From: Megamerina dolium
Lineage: Eukaryota > Arthropoda > Insecta > Diptera > Megamerinidae
Direction of reading: 5' to 3'
DNA length: 64,000 nucleotides
Assembly (NCBI GenBank): GCA_963854835.1
Contig: OY978525.1
Location: forward strand, 120,277,240 to 120,341,239
Position 1 is the first letter of the stretch. Every line of letters starts with the position of its first letter. Of this stretch, positions 21,190-32,913 are shown piece after piece. The position numbers and the translations under genes were made by a program. Below the pieces are notes generated by a model, which was not told where the DNA came from, did not search any database, and was given only the letters and a program-made list of their open reading frames with translations.

Positions 21190-22235
21190 CAAAAATTGTT
21201 CTCAACGGAGCGGGTATACCATATTTTACACCAATATTTGGATTTAAAAAAGCTATCCGCTAAACGGGTACTGCGCAGTTTACCAACTTCAAAGGAGTGT
21301 TTAACGATATTCAACCGCAATCCGAACGAATTTTTGTACCATAGACGAAACTTGGAACCTTCACAATACACCAGCGACCAAGAAGCAATTAAAGCAGTGG
21401 ATTTCTCCTGGTAAGGACTTCTCGAGGGAATGAGTATCAAAGAAGGCCAAAGTGAGTCTGTCGGCCAACCAAGTTATGGCGACAGTTTTTAGGGATACAT
21501 GCGGTATAATGCACATCGATTACTTTGAAAAAGGTAAAACAATCTTTTTTTTTTTCCTGTGTGACACTTATAGTCTCCGATAGGCCCTTTGGCCGGGCTT
21601 CTTTTCTTCCAATACTGTTGTGCGTCATAACTTTACGATCGTTTTTTAAAAAGGACCTACTTGTATTAGCCGGTTCCGAACGGCAGATCATCACTTTTTC
21701 TGAGCTTTGGGACAGAGCTCTTCTGAAAGCCTTTTCATGGCAAATTGTTACTGCTGTAAGAATTTTTCCAATTGCTTGTCGACAGGTGGGTACCGATCGA
21801 AAGAAAAATCTTTTCAATAATAAAGTTGTGCTTCAGCAGTAAATTGAACCCACGACCTACAGTTCAGAAGGCCAATGCATTGATCGATTGAAACGCGGCA
21901 CCCAAAATCACCGGCGAATGTTATTCACAGCTCTTGGACAGATTCGATATTAATTTGAAGGCAAAACGACAACATTTGACGTAGAAAAAAGTACTCTTCC
22001 ACCATGACAACGCATCGGCGCAAATGACCGCAGTTTCCAGTTTCCTGGAAATCTGAAGAAATGAGCTGACGGTAAGATATTTTCCATTTCAATAAAGAGG
22101 TCATCGATGAAACAAACACCTATTTTGAGAATCATGAGAAAAGCTATTCTTTGAAAGGAATAAAAATATTGGAACTAAATATATCGAGATAGAAGGAGGC
22201 TATGTTGAGAAATAAACACTTTTTTTGTTGAAAAA
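21190..22235 (+). pseudogene. decayed mariner transposase split by a SINE
   Basis: The left part (21190-21544) reads YHILHQYLDLKKLSAKRVL, then a degenerate catalytic region where the DETW block is changed, then VMATVFR.TCGIMHIDYFEKGKTI. The right part (21905-22235) resumes with a block like TGECYSQLLDRFDINLK, then KVLFHHDNASAQMTAV with the second aspartate, and ends in a degenerate YIEIEGGYVEK. Junction bases AATC lie on both sides of the SINE at 21545-21904. Frameshifts and the lost first aspartate motif mean it is dead. Confidence 0.7.
21545..21904 (-). mobile_element. SINE copy E inserted in mariner
   Basis: On the reverse strand it starts GGGTGCCGCGTTTCAATCG, has GGCCTTCTGAACTGTAGGTC and GTGGGTTCAAT (B box), the body blocks CGGTACCCACCTGTCG, ACAATTTGCCATGAAAAGGC and GGAACCGGCTAATACAAGTA, and ends near a poly(A)-like run. 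It interrupts the mariner frame between KGKTI and TGECY, so its limits are set by the host element. Confidence 0.85.
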
Positions 22236-22317
22236 AATCTTTTTTTAAAACGGCACTAAATTATCTAAGTGCTCTCTTATATATATTATTGGTTAAAATC
22301 ACTATTTGAATCCGCTC

Positions 22318-22447
22318 CCCAAGAATGGACGCGTCTATTCCAACCAACGCGACCAAGGTCCATTCAACACAGCAGAATACGGAAATGCTTTGTACGGGAA
22401 CATTTTTTGTATTCTTGCTGCTACAACAACAACAACAACAACAAATT
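22318..22447 (+). repeat. (CAA)n-tailed short repeat
   Basis: Shows CCCAAGAATGGACGCGTC, CGCGACCAAGGTCCATTCA, AATACGGAAATGCTTTGTAC, then TTCTTGCTGCTACAACAAC and a CAA run. One arm of the ACGGAAATG hairpin is shortened compared with 5006-5167. Confidence 0.7.
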
Positions 22448-23632
22448 TAAATATCAGAGTAAGCAAATGATAACCACGCCTACCTTCCTGTTTTTGAATT
22501 GTGATTTCACACTTGACGAAGGAAAATATAAATTGGATACCTACGATTGCATTTGCTAATAAATTAGTAGACATATTCGAAATTGGATTCGAATCGTATG
22601 GAAATCACGCCAACCTCTCGTACAAATTTATGATTCCGTATGTATGCTTTGTCACGTTACGCATCTTATTTGAAAGTTATCTAGCTGAAACTCGCTATTT
22701 ACGATAAAATTCAATAATTAATTGACATATTCATTTTATTTATGCAATTTAAATTGAAATTTAATAATTTACAAACACAAAAAATAGACTTGTTTCTAAC
22801 AAAAATATAAAATGAAATGAATGAATTAACATATTTTTATTCGGCTGCTTCTTTTTAATTGCCAAACAAACAAGAACGAATGCTTGTACAAAAAAAAAAT
22901 TCTATGAAATACATGCAAAGGTATTTATAGCCGAGGAAAAAAGCCAGGTTTTAATTGCATTTATAATTTTTATTTGTATGGCAGTAACATAACATATTTT
23001 TGGATTTAATTTTTTCATTTTTATTTTCATCTCTCTTTTTCTTTTTGTATACTGATTATCTATAATAACTGACTTCACTTCACTATTAACCAACCAACCA
23101 AACGACCCACCAACCCACCAACCCACCGACCGATCGACCAGCTAACCAGCTAACCAGTAAATAAACAATGCTATTGAAACACTTGAAGCAATGAAATTGA
23201 AAAAAAAAAAACAAAAATAAAATAAAATTGATATTATAACAAAAACAACATCAAAATGCAAAAAAAAAATTAAAAAAAAAAGATTATATTCTGAACATAA
23301 AAAAAAAAATACAAAATATTGTATCACAACAAAAATGATATGCACGTACACATCTATACATACATACATATCTACCATGTGTTGAGTATTTGTATTCAAA
23401 TTCAAAAAAAAAATGCAAGAGAGTTTGCATCGAATTAAGCACAGGCAGACAATTTACAAAGAGAACTGAAAAAGGTGATTTTCAGCAACAATATATTTGA
23501 CCAAAATAACAACAACTATTCATAATGATATTATTTGCAATTTTATTGTTGTTGTTGTTGCTGCTGTTGTTATTATTTTCGTTAACTTCTCTTGTTGCTA
23601 CGATTGCATACTAAGTATTTAGGTACGAGAAT
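22448..23632. other. gene-free low-complexity stretch
   Basis: It contains A-rich blocks at 23190-23310, a CCAACCCACC-type run near 23090-23130 and (TTG)n at 23546-23575. No coding or RNA feature is supported. The open frame at 22501-22707 has no recognised domain. Confidence 0.4.
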
Positions 23633-24558
23633 GGTCCCAGAACTACCCGACCTAACAAAGAGCACAACGAATTTTTTATTGTTTCTCAACATAATCTCCT
23701 TTTAGCTCTATACACTTTTCTCAGCTATATTCTATAGCTTCGATACCCTGTTTATAGTATGAACTGTCTAGCTCATTAAAATAGCCATCCCATCCCTGCC
23801 TGCAGATGGAACTATCTTCGCCTTCTTTGGACACGATTCTCCCCCTTCAGTACACTGTTTTGACTGCTCCATTTTCTCAGGTGTGTAGTGATGGACCCAT
23901 GTCTCATCCATGGTTACGAATCGACGCAAAAACTCGGCTTTATTACTGTGAAACATTGCCAAACACTCTATAGAAATATCTTCACAACGTTATTTTAGTT
24001 CTATTGTGAACAAACGCGGCACCCATCTTGCACACAGCTTTTTCATCTCTAAATTTTCGGTCAATATACGATGTATGGCACTTTTTGAAATGCCTGTAAT
24101 TTCACCTAGCTCACGCACCTTCAGCCGGCGATCATAAAATCCCAGTTTGTGGATTTTCTTAACCGTTTCTGGCGTCGCCACCTCAATTGGTCGACCACTA
24201 TGGTGTTCATCTTGGCAGCTCGTACGACCTCGTTTAAACTCTGCCACCCAATATTTTATGGTCATAAACGAAGGAGCAGACTCCCCCAGAGTAGAATCTT
24301 TAGAGTTCGGCTTTAATATTCGTTGTACTGAGACCTTTTAAAGGAAAGTATTGAATTACATACCGGTGACCAATTTTTTCCATGTTTACAAATTCACTGA
24401 GGTTGCTAACTTTCGATGGCTCCAAAAAAAAAATTACTAAACACCGTGACGCCTTGAAACTTAAAACATATGTTTTATAAGGTTGCCACTTTTCACCAAA
24501 GTAATTTTTTTCGAACTACTGCCGCCAGCCATATGTCAGGTCGGGTAGTTCTGGGACC
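23633..24558 (-). mobile_element. mariner element with perfect 21-bp TIRs and a deleted core
   Basis: The ends (23633-23653 and 24538-24558) are perfect inverted repeats beginning GGTCCCAGAACTACCCGACC. Inside, the reverse strand encodes mariner transposase pieces. No clean TA duplication is visible, so the true ends may lie a few bases off. At 926 bp it is shorter than the usual 1.3 kb because the middle of the transposase is missing. Confidence 0.8.
23675..24265 (-). pseudogene. internally deleted mariner transposase
   Basis: The upstream frame (24265-23990) holds the helix-turn-helix half: IKYWVAEFKRGRTSCQD, SGRPIEVATPETVKKIH, and ISKSAIHRILTENLEMKKL. A second frame (23962-23768) carries the first catalytic aspartate in VTMDETWVHHYTPE and KKAKIVPSAGRDGMAIL. 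After a deletion that removes the second and third aspartates, the far C-terminus KCIELKGDYVEK appears near 23690-23720. It is non-functional but retains ends that a related transposase could mobilise. Confidence 0.8.
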
Positions 24559-24762
24559 GGCCGCATATATAAGTATGGATGGATGAGCTATAAATACATT
24601 TGTGGTGTTGTCACCATAAAATTTTCAAATAGTAGTAGATTTATTAGCAATTTTTAAAATTGATTTTCCACACATTGTATACATTGCTATCTAAATGGGT
24701 TTTCAATGGTGCAATGGACAATATCACAGCAGCAGCAGTCATTGTAGCGGCGACAAATATGT

Positions 24763-24935
24763 CACTTCTTCTTCTTCTTCTTATGTGGTCATTACAACCG
24801 AAAATCGATTTAGGCCGAATCAAGCATGCTTCGCCAGCTAGCCAACTTTCCATCGTTAGTTGGCGCCAGTTAGAAATTCCAAGCGCTGTAAAGTTCTCCA
24901 GTACCTGGTTGTCTCACCGGCATTTTCTCCTTACA
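24763..24935 (-). repeat. LINE 3' end, same family as 48470-49049
   Basis: The reverse strand carries GGAATTTCTAACTGGCGCC, CATGCTTGATTCGGCC and AATCGATTTTCGGTTGTAAT, ending in CATAAG followed by (AAG)n. The same 3' end is at 48490-48600, there followed by (TAAG)n. It is strongly 5' truncated. Confidence 0.65.
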
Positions 24936-25014
24936 AACAAATATTTTAAGACCGCTTCTTTATTAACATGTTTCCAGAGCAATTAAAAATTGTTGTCTGT
25001 CGTATAAAGATAAG

Positions 25015-25125
25015 TGTTCCCACGGCAATCGGGTCTTCGTCGTGGAACATACCCGGGTCTTTTCAGGTCAAGGATTGCCTACTCAGCGAACAATGCTGTT
25101 ATAACAACAACATAAACAACAACAA
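25015..25125 (+). repeat. third (CAA)n-tailed repeat family
   Basis: Holds CACGGCAATCGGGTCTTCGT, GTGGAACATACCCGGG, AAGGATTGCCTACTCAGCG and CTGTTATAACAACAAC. It matches the nested repeat at 19716-19840 in reverse orientation. Confidence 0.6.
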
Positions 25126-25513
25126 AGGTACAAGATATAACGCGTTTAATTATCGACGCTTAAAAAACTAAGCATTCTTCAGTTCAGTTCAGTGCTACCA
25201 ATTACTTTCTACAGTACAGGGTTGTTACTCATCGATATAACTACGAGTATGTATTGTTATTTAAAAGCTAAAGGTGTTGAACTTGGAAGAAAAGCAAAAG
25301 CAAGAATTTTACTACAAAATTATTTCACTATTTTTGATCAATTAAATAATCAGAATTTTTTTTTTTCCAATATTTATATGTATATAAATTAAAATCAATC
25401 AAATCAAAATCTGTTTAGAAAACTTTGCGTCTATATCGTTTTATGTTTAAAAATAGCAAATTGTCAAATAAAACAGACCCAATAATACTAAAAAAAAAAA
25501 GAAACCAGTCAAG

Positions 25514-25867
25514 TTTATAGGTTAAGTTAGGTTATTGTGGCTGCTCTCTCTCTCTCTCTGAGAGTACACACTTAGGCCGGAAAAGCCCTTTGTGATACCA
25601 ACGACCTTCTCTTCCAATACTGTTGTACGTGTTAAATTTGAACAGTATTAGAAGGGACCTACTTATATTAGCCGGTTCTGAACTTAGTTTTGTCACAGAG
25701 CTCTTCTAAGAAGCATTTTTGGCAAATTGTTACTGCCGGAAAAATTGTCAATTCTTGCCGTTCGAAAGAAAAATATTTGCGATATTAAATTTTGTTATGC
25801 TTCTGCCGGGGATTGAACTCACGACCTACAGATCAGAAGGCCAACGCACTGAGCTACGCCACCCACT
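25514..25867 (-). mobile_element. SINE copy F with 7-bp target duplication
   Basis: On the reverse strand it starts at the tRNA head GGGTGGCGTAGCTCAGTGCG, then CAGATCAGAAGG complement and a B box region, then the family body, then a (GA)n block and a tail with CCTAACTTAACC. AGTCAAG lies directly outside both ends (25507-25513 and 25868-25874). The duplication, polymerase III boxes and absence of a coding frame make this a clear SINE insertion. Confidence 0.9.
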
Positions 25868-25874
25868 AGTCAAG

Positions 25875-26805
25875 GTTACTCAACCCTTATCCTTGCCCTA
25901 AAATTTGGTAAATTGATATTTAATCATTACATACGTACATAATAGAGTCTCATATATAATTGAAATGAACAGAACTGTGTTAATAATATTCAAGGGTGTA
26001 TTAATGGATAAGCCATCAAGCCTATCGTTGACAAATTTCACTTACACCATTCCTAAATGGAAAAATATGGGCATAAGTGTACGTGCAAAAATGTAAAGTA
26101 TCACCACCACCACCACCACCACCACCACGAACAACAACAACAACAACGATAATATTATCAACAGTAACATCAAGAATAACAGTAGCATCAATGCACATAC
26201 CAAGTACGAACGAGTAAATGAAATTCAAGAGCATTGAATATGAACTGTTTGCTGTAAATTGCTACTCACTTGAAATTGTATATTTACATTTCTCACAATT
26301 TTTGGATAATCAAAAGTGTTGATTGTCGCTTCATTGTTTTTTTTTTTTTTATTTAATTACATGTTATCAAAATGGTTTTCCCTTTTGCGTTTATATGAAT
26401 TAGAGTTATTATATTTTTTCTATGTATTGTATTTCTTTTTATAACAATGTTTCTGTAGTAGCAAATAATTAAAATTAATTAATCTGACTCATCTTGTGTA
26501 GATGCATATATGCGAATGTGCGAATTATATTTTCACAGTAAAAATGACCAGCATATTTAACTAAACTATTATGATAAATGTGAATTCACATTCAAAGTTT
26601 AATTATTCTATTCTCTATTCTGAAAATATTACTGTTTTTTTTCTTAATTTTTTTTGGATCAATTTTCAAGTGATATTTTTGTGCAAGAAAAGTCGTACAG
26701 GTTTGAGATTTTTGAAAAAGAATAAAATGGGAGCTTAGTGGTGATTTTTTCCATCTTGTCTAATCTTTAATATTTGTTTCGTTTATAATTCTCATACATT
26801 AAAGT
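25875..26805. other. gene-free stretch with (CAC)n(CAA)n
   Basis: A CAC/CAA trinucleotide run is at 26101-26146. The rest is AT-rich with T runs. The reverse open frame at 26022-26234 is mostly a translation of that microsatellite. Confidence 0.45.
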
Positions 26806-26807
26806 AG

Positions 26808-26925
26808 GGCTGGTCGATTAATCGGTGATTAATCACACTTTTTGATTAATTAATCGATTAATTTCGATTAATAACAATTTTCATTAATCAAATATGAGAT
26901 TATTCAAATAATCGATATCTCTAAA
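26808..26925 (-). repeat. partial GATTAATC repeat
   Basis: Starts AGGGCTGGTCGATTAATCGG and carries at least seven ATTAAT words. It is similar to the GATTAATC-rich half of the repeats at 13985 and 52600, but the other half is missing. Confidence 0.45.
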
Positions 26926-26935
26926 CTAACATATA

Positions 26936-28140
26936 CAGGGTGATTTTTTAGCAACTTTCTTTTTGGTGACACTGTTTTTGGCAGCTCAGCTGTTTTTGTG
27001 TAACATGTGTAACTGTGAAACATGTTCAGTTTGGTTTATAATTTAATCATGAATTGACTTACAAACGAACAACGCTTCCAGATTATTGAATGTTATCGGG
27101 CACTTTTTCCATTTTATGGTCAGTTTGGGCAACCTTTTTAGGCGGCTATTCGGAATTTTGTGACTACATTTCGCACCAAATTTACATTATTGGACATTAA
27201 ACCACCAACGGGCATATGTAGAGTGCGGGCAAAGGAAAATACAGCAGCTGTATTCGCCAGTGTTGTTGATGACCGCCGTGAATTATCGATTCGGCGCCTT
27301 TCGCAGCAATTGGGCCTCTGTTACTCCACTACGTAGAAATTTTTACGGAAGGATTTGTATGCAAAACCTTTTAAGTGCAAGAATTAAAGCTACACGACCT
27401 ACCACAAAGACTAACTTTTGGTGAATGGGCGCTGGCAAAGTTGAATGGAGATCCACTTTTTTTATCGGAAATTTGTGTTCAGCGACGAAACTCATTTCTG
27501 GTTGAATGGATACGTGAACAATCAAAATTGCCGTATTTGGTGTGAACAGCAACCAGGAGCATTGCAAGAACTGCCAATGCATCCCCAAAATTACACTGTT
27601 TGGTGTCAATTATGGGCCGGTGGCATCATTGGACCGTATTTTTTCAAAGACGACGAAGGCAGCAACGTTACTGTTAATAGCGAGCGCTACCGTGCGATTA
27701 TTACAAACTTTTTTTTTTTGCCCAAAATGGAAGAGCTGGACTTGGTTGTCATGTGGGTTCAACAAAGACGGTGCCACATGCCACACAGCACGCGAAACAA
27801 TGGCGGAATTGAGAGGCGAGTTCGGTGAACAGTTTATTTCACGTTTGGGACCGGTCAATTGGCCGACTAGATCGTGCGATTTAACGCATTTAGACTATTT
27901 TTTGGTCGAACTATGTTAAGGCTTATGTCTATAGCGACAAGCTCGCAACGACAAGGAAGCCAATATTGAAGAATTTATTTGTGAGATACCGGCCGATATT
28001 TTGGAGAGAGTATGCCAAAATTGGACCCAGCGTATGAACCATTTGTGGCGCAGCCGAGGTCAACATTTACATGAAATCATCTTTAAACATTGAATTATTA
28101 TAGATCGATCGTTCTATCGACTCAAATAAAGATTGCATAC
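26936..28140 (+). mobile_element. DD41D mariner-type element, decayed
   Basis: The left end CAGGGTGATTTTTTAGC follows a TA dinucleotide, a typical start for this type of element. The transposase pseudogene at 27049-28093 fills it. A matching right-hand inverted repeat was not found, so the right limit is approximate. Confidence 0.7.
27049..28093 (+). pseudogene. DD41D mariner-type transposase pseudogene
   Basis: Full family order is visible across several frames: N-terminal helix-turn-helix region with LTNEQRFQIIECYRALF, then ELSIRRLSQQLGL, first catalytic aspartate in VFSDETHFWLNGYVN, AGGIIGPYFFKDDEG, second aspartate in KDGATCHTARET (one frame), SCDLTHLDYF with the third aspartate 41 residues after the second, and the C-terminus RSRGQHLHEIIF. 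Damage includes a stop at codon 3, several internal stops in the N-terminal half, and a frameshift near 27710 (extended T run). It is about 345 codons including interruptions, normal for the family. Confidence 0.85.
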
Positions 28141-28145
28141 ATTTC

Positions 28146-31100
28146 TCTAATATTATAGGCTCAAGAAAGGTGGTGAAGTTTAGGTAATATAAATTCACGG
28201 CGTCTAGAACTTAGCGATCTTGTCGAATTTCGATTATATCGATGACATCAATTTTTAGTGGAAAAATTTTGAATCAGCTGAGGAATGAAGCTCAAAATTA
28301 ATGTAGAAAAATTTGATTTTTGACTTGCTGGAAAAGTTTTTTTATCCTTTTCATAATATGTAACGGTATGGCTAAGTTTTCTGAAAATTTGTATATTAAT
28401 ATCGATCAAAAGAGTCGAAAAATTGCATTATTCTGGCATCGTATCGATAAATTGCAATTTTTCTTACTTAACTCTATATTTTCAATTACAGATTTCGAAA
28501 ATTTAGACAATGTTCAGAATATTTATTTTCCTGCATCTTTTTAGAGAAAATGGAGTTTAAAAAATTCAATTAACTATACATAATCCGTAATCCTTCTTAG
28601 GTGAAATATTTAAGAGGCGAAATGTGCAGAAACCGCACCACTGTGGAAAACTAAGAAAAAATACCAGATTAAATTCTATAATAATTAAATATTAAAATTA
28701 AAAACCATTTTTTGCAAATAAATTGAAAATTACCTACAGTGGTCGTTCTTATGGATGAAGTTCTTTAATTTTAAGCAAAAGACAAAAAAAAAAACAAAAA
28801 CAAAAACTTGAAATTCAAATAAACACAAAAGTATTTTATACTTTTGATAAAAAAAAAAAAAAATAATCAAAATAAAATTGAAATACCAAATTAGAAAAAT
28901 CAAAATCAAAAAATTAAATGCAAGGAGAAGAAGTCAATCTATTCTATTCTACTTCATTTCAATTTTTCTTTTCAAATAAAAGTATTTCTTTATATTTTCA
29001 TTGATATTTGTTGCGGTTATTGTTGCTGCTGCGCCTATCTACATATGTGGTAAATGTAGCCATTTCGCAAGTAAGACGCGGCAAAATGGAGCCACGGGCT
29101 ATAAAGTCACAAAATAACCAACAACATACACGTACACGATCGTGCTCCATGTACCAATAATATTGTTGTTGTTGTTGTTGTTGATGTTAATGACAGATTG
29201 TTATTGTCTGCTGAATGTTGAATCCACTACAATCTGGTATTTATGTATGTACATTATTAGTAAAACCCAAGGGTGTGGGTGTTGAAGCGAAAACGCAAAA
29301 AGAAAAAAAAAATGAAAAAAGAAACATTTAGATTTTTCTGAAATCGGCCAACAACGACAACAGTAACAACAAGTAGAACAGTGAAATTAATGCCAAGTGT
29401 AAAATAGGAAAAAAGAAGAGCGTACACCAATAGCAACAACAACAACAGCAGCAGCCGCAGCCGCAGCCGCAACAGCAACACAAGCAATAAGAGAACAAAT
29501 CAAGAAATGTAAAATATTTATTCTCTTATTCTTCTTCTTCTTCTACTACAACTACATACTTATATGTATTTGTGTGCTTTTTGCAAAAACAAAACTGAAA
29601 TCTTTATAAAATCTTGTTTTCTTTTCACCGATTTGAAAGAAGAAAAAATTTGTGTTTTTTTTTTGTTCTTTTTGCATTTTTTAATTTATTTTCTTATGAG
29701 ACCAGTTTTTTAAACATCAGTAACAGCACCGGCAGTAGCTGCAGCAGCAGCAGCGACAGCAGCAGTAACAACAACAACAACAATACAATATAACAAGTCT
29801 TCGAGAAAAATTGGAAATTCCCGCAAAAAAATATAAAAAGCAAAAACAACGATCACAAAGAAGAAGAGACGATTAAGCAAAGCAGTAGCATTATATGATA
29901 TACCTAACCAAAGGGACGGACGTAAAAGAAGCAATAATTGTATTGTACATACATACATACATATGTAGTAGGTAGTAGTAGTATGGATGATTATGGCTAT
30001 AGATAGATTTTACTTTAATATGTATGTATAAGTATATAAGTATGCAGAAAAACAAAAATAATTAATAAATGTCTCCAGCAACAACAACAACAACAACAAC
30101 ATGATCATCATCATGATGATCAACAACAACAATTGTGATCATACTGTATTTGCATACATATGTTTGTATGTAAATTCGAGAATGTGCAGAGAATAATGAG
30201 TGAATAGTTAGCTAGCTAGCTAGCTGCCAGCGTGTTGATATTTTTTACAATTATGTAGTACCGACTTCTCAAATAGTGTTGCCAGCTTATAATGACTAAT
30301 TGGCTGAATGCTCTTTGGGACCCAGTAATTAATATTATTTTTGAAGTATTCCAATAATTGTTTTTTATTAAAATTACTTTAGACCAAAAGTAAATTGTTA
30401 TTACTATTATTGCTTTTTAAATTTATTAACAATTTCATCCCAAAAAAAAAAATTTGGCAAAAAGAAAATTCAAGCTGTTGTTGTTGTAGCAGAAAATTCA
30501 AGTAATATCATGTAATTATCATGTCTGAGCAAACAAATAAAAACGAAATATAATTATTATTACTGAACAAAAAAAAAATTAATATCAAAAATATTTATTT
30601 CTAAGCAAAATTACAAATCAGAAACGAATTATATATTATTTGTTCGATATTGCTTATAATGATTATCACTCTAAAAATGTAATTTTCACAATATAAAAAA
30701 CCACGTCAATAATCGTAGTGGAATAAAAAATAAAAAAAGATATAAAAATAAAAATAAATTTGACAATTTCCAATTCGACGCGTTGACACTGCAAAAAATT
30801 CCTGAATTTCATATTTTTGTAAATAATTTTGTAATTGTTACGAAAATACATAATTTTCGAACAATTTGTATTTTTTCACTCCAATTGTTCGTTGGGTTAA
30901 TATTTCTGTTGTTGAATTTGACAATCGTTTTGAAACTAAAATTAGCAAATACACAAACCATCATTGAGTTCATTGAGTTGGCAACAAAAAACCCAAACGG
31001 ACATGCAATTAATAAGAAGTCTTATCCAAGGAAGAAATTATTAAGAAGTCTTCCCTTACAATCTAATGGAAATTGTAATAAAAAGTGTTAGTACCATCAA

Positions 31101-31200
31101 AACAATAAGAAACTAATTTTAAACACAAGGGACACATTAGCACCCGCACAAGAGCTGATTGCAATACTACAAATCACTCTGTAGTCGGATTGTTGATATT
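28146..31200. other. gene-free stretch rich in trinucleotide repeats
   Basis: No exon was supported. It contains (TTG)n at 29163-29184, CAA/CAG/CCG repeats at 29432-29480, CAG/CAA repeats at 29741-29785, (CAA)n at 30078-30103 with an adjacent palindrome of ATCATCATGATGAT, and a run of AGCTAGCTAGCTAGCT near 30211-30225. Reverse open frames here mainly translate these repeats. Confidence 0.5.
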
Positions 31201-31292
31201 ACATCGATATATCGATATTGACGATATTTTTTGTTTCCGGTACGATATTATCGGCCCGATATTTTCGGACGATAATATCAAATATCGATATT
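31201..31292. promoter_or_regulatory. CGATA cluster with two DRE octamers
   Basis: Seven CGATA pentamers lie on the + strand (31205, 31213, 31222, 31243, 31257, 31270, 31286) and three more TATCG on the complement within 90 bp. Two are perfect TATCGATA octamers (31210-31217 and 31283-31290). TATCGATA is the DREF site, and CGATA clusters are bound by the insulator protein BEAF-32 in Drosophila. A similar but weaker cluster is at 34593-34680. It could also be part of a decayed AT-rich repeat. Confidence 0.4.
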
Positions 31293-31459
31293 TTACACAG
31301 CATATGGAATTGTTGTTGTACTGAAAAAGAAGAACGCATCGAAAGTGAGGCATTCCTTCATTCCATTCACTTTAAACATTTCTGTTATGACGAAGTGAAC
31401 CTGCATTACGTAAAAACCAAAAATCATTCCTATCTAAACATTGAAAATGGTGTATGCCC

Positions 31460-31552
31460 ATAATGGGAATCAGTGTTTTGCTGTCAAAACGACATAATGC
31501 AGGAAAAATTTCATTTATTTGACAGCAAAACATTGATAATGTAATCTTCCCA
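31460..31552. repeat. hairpin repeat around TTTGACAGCAAAAC
   Basis: AGTGTTTTGCTGTCAAA at the left pairs with TTTGACAGCAAAACATTGA at the right, and the flanks ATGGGAAT / CTTCCCAT also pair. A half copy (CTGACAGCAAAGCATTGATA and GTGTAATATCCCA) is at 34366-34405. It is probably a small MITE. Confidence 0.5.
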
Positions 31553-31699
31553 TACAAAGTACTGATTTCAATGTTGCTGATGCACTCAATGACTCTTAGT
31601 TATAGGCAAAATTAAGATAATCTTAAATTTAAAATCGATTTATTTTACTTATTTCCCACGTAAAAATATGTCAAAATCGTGATACTATATTAAAAGTAG

Positions 31700-32910
31700 T
31701 CTCAAATTTGAATATAACTACGGGCTAACCTGTTTACTACTTAACATCCCCATTAACAGAGTTGCATATCAAAAGCGAGAGCTCAAAAGGAAAGTGAAAA
31801 AAAAACAACAAAAGAGAAGGAGGAGGGGTAAAGAATTTTGACACTATTCGAGCACGTTTGTCACATTCGCATACGCCATGAGTAATGATTATCAGATTGC
31901 TTTACCTGATTAAGAAGACCTTATAGCAAAAGTAATCGTTTTATTCTACACAGCACCATAATTTGTGAACGAAGCTTTGCTAATTTAAGAAAAGCAATAC
32001 GCGGGCGAAAATAAATATTTATCTCAATAAAAATCGATCGCATATAGTTGTAAAAACGCGAAAGATCAGACTAATTGCAAAACACAGTGATTTCTATTAA
32101 TTACGAATGTGAAAGTGTAGAAAGAGAAAAATTATTCCCCAGCAGTGAGAAAATAAAAGTGTTGACGGTGTTGAATTAATGAATTATTGACATGGCGGCA
32201 TATCATAATTTTATCATGATTATTTCTTTTGTTTTTACTCATTAATTTATCACCTGATTCTTCTTTTCTCTCCGTAAAAATTGTCTTTACGCTTGTGTAA
32301 CATTTGGTTAAAGTGGATAAAGTACCATGGACCATATGGACGTCGATTCATTCGCCATCATCAATATTTGTTCGCTCGTTGTTTATTCGTTCTTTTGATT
32401 TCTCGAAGTATGTATGTGTTCATTCATTTACAATCGAGAAAATATATATATATTTGCGCTTTTTATCGCTTTTGAATTTATATTCGTGTAAAAACAGAAT
32501 GGAAGTGAAAAATAAAAGGATTAGAAACAGTAGATGTGAATTCTTTAGTTGCATGTAACGTGTGTAGGTTCGCATGGCAGAAAAATGAGGGAACTGAGTG
32601 ACGAAGGAAAGAAGTATACCGTTTTGTAAGAATGCAAATAAGTATAGTGACATTAAAATTCAGCATATAAGTGAAATATCATTTAAAAGATTATAACAGA
32701 TAACAGAAAACGTAAAGTGTGTAAGAACAAAATCGACGTGACGTTCAATCGTTTGTTAGTTTAACATTAAAACACAAAACTCGCGTTTGTTGTTTTTTCT
32801 CTAATTGATATTTCCATAACAAAATGCTTATGTTCACCAGTTCTACCGCCTCCGTTTCTTTTTTTTCCAATACATAGTATAGTTGTGATAAAATCTGTCA
32901 TACATTGAAT
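31700..32910 (+). other. possible upstream transcribed region, unproven
   Basis: A purine-rich + strand with many GAAA/GTGAAA words and few long T runs resembles fly 5' untranslated exons. An initiator-like TCAGAC occurs at 32067. No TATA box or downstream promoter element fits, and no open frame is conserved, so the assignment is weak. Confidence 0.2.
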
Positions 32911-32913
32911 GTA

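Noticed and set aside
29257..29958. Leucine/valine-rich open frames on the - strand, membrane-protein-like
   Set aside because: Translations of CAA/CAG microsatellites; no start context, splice sites or domain.
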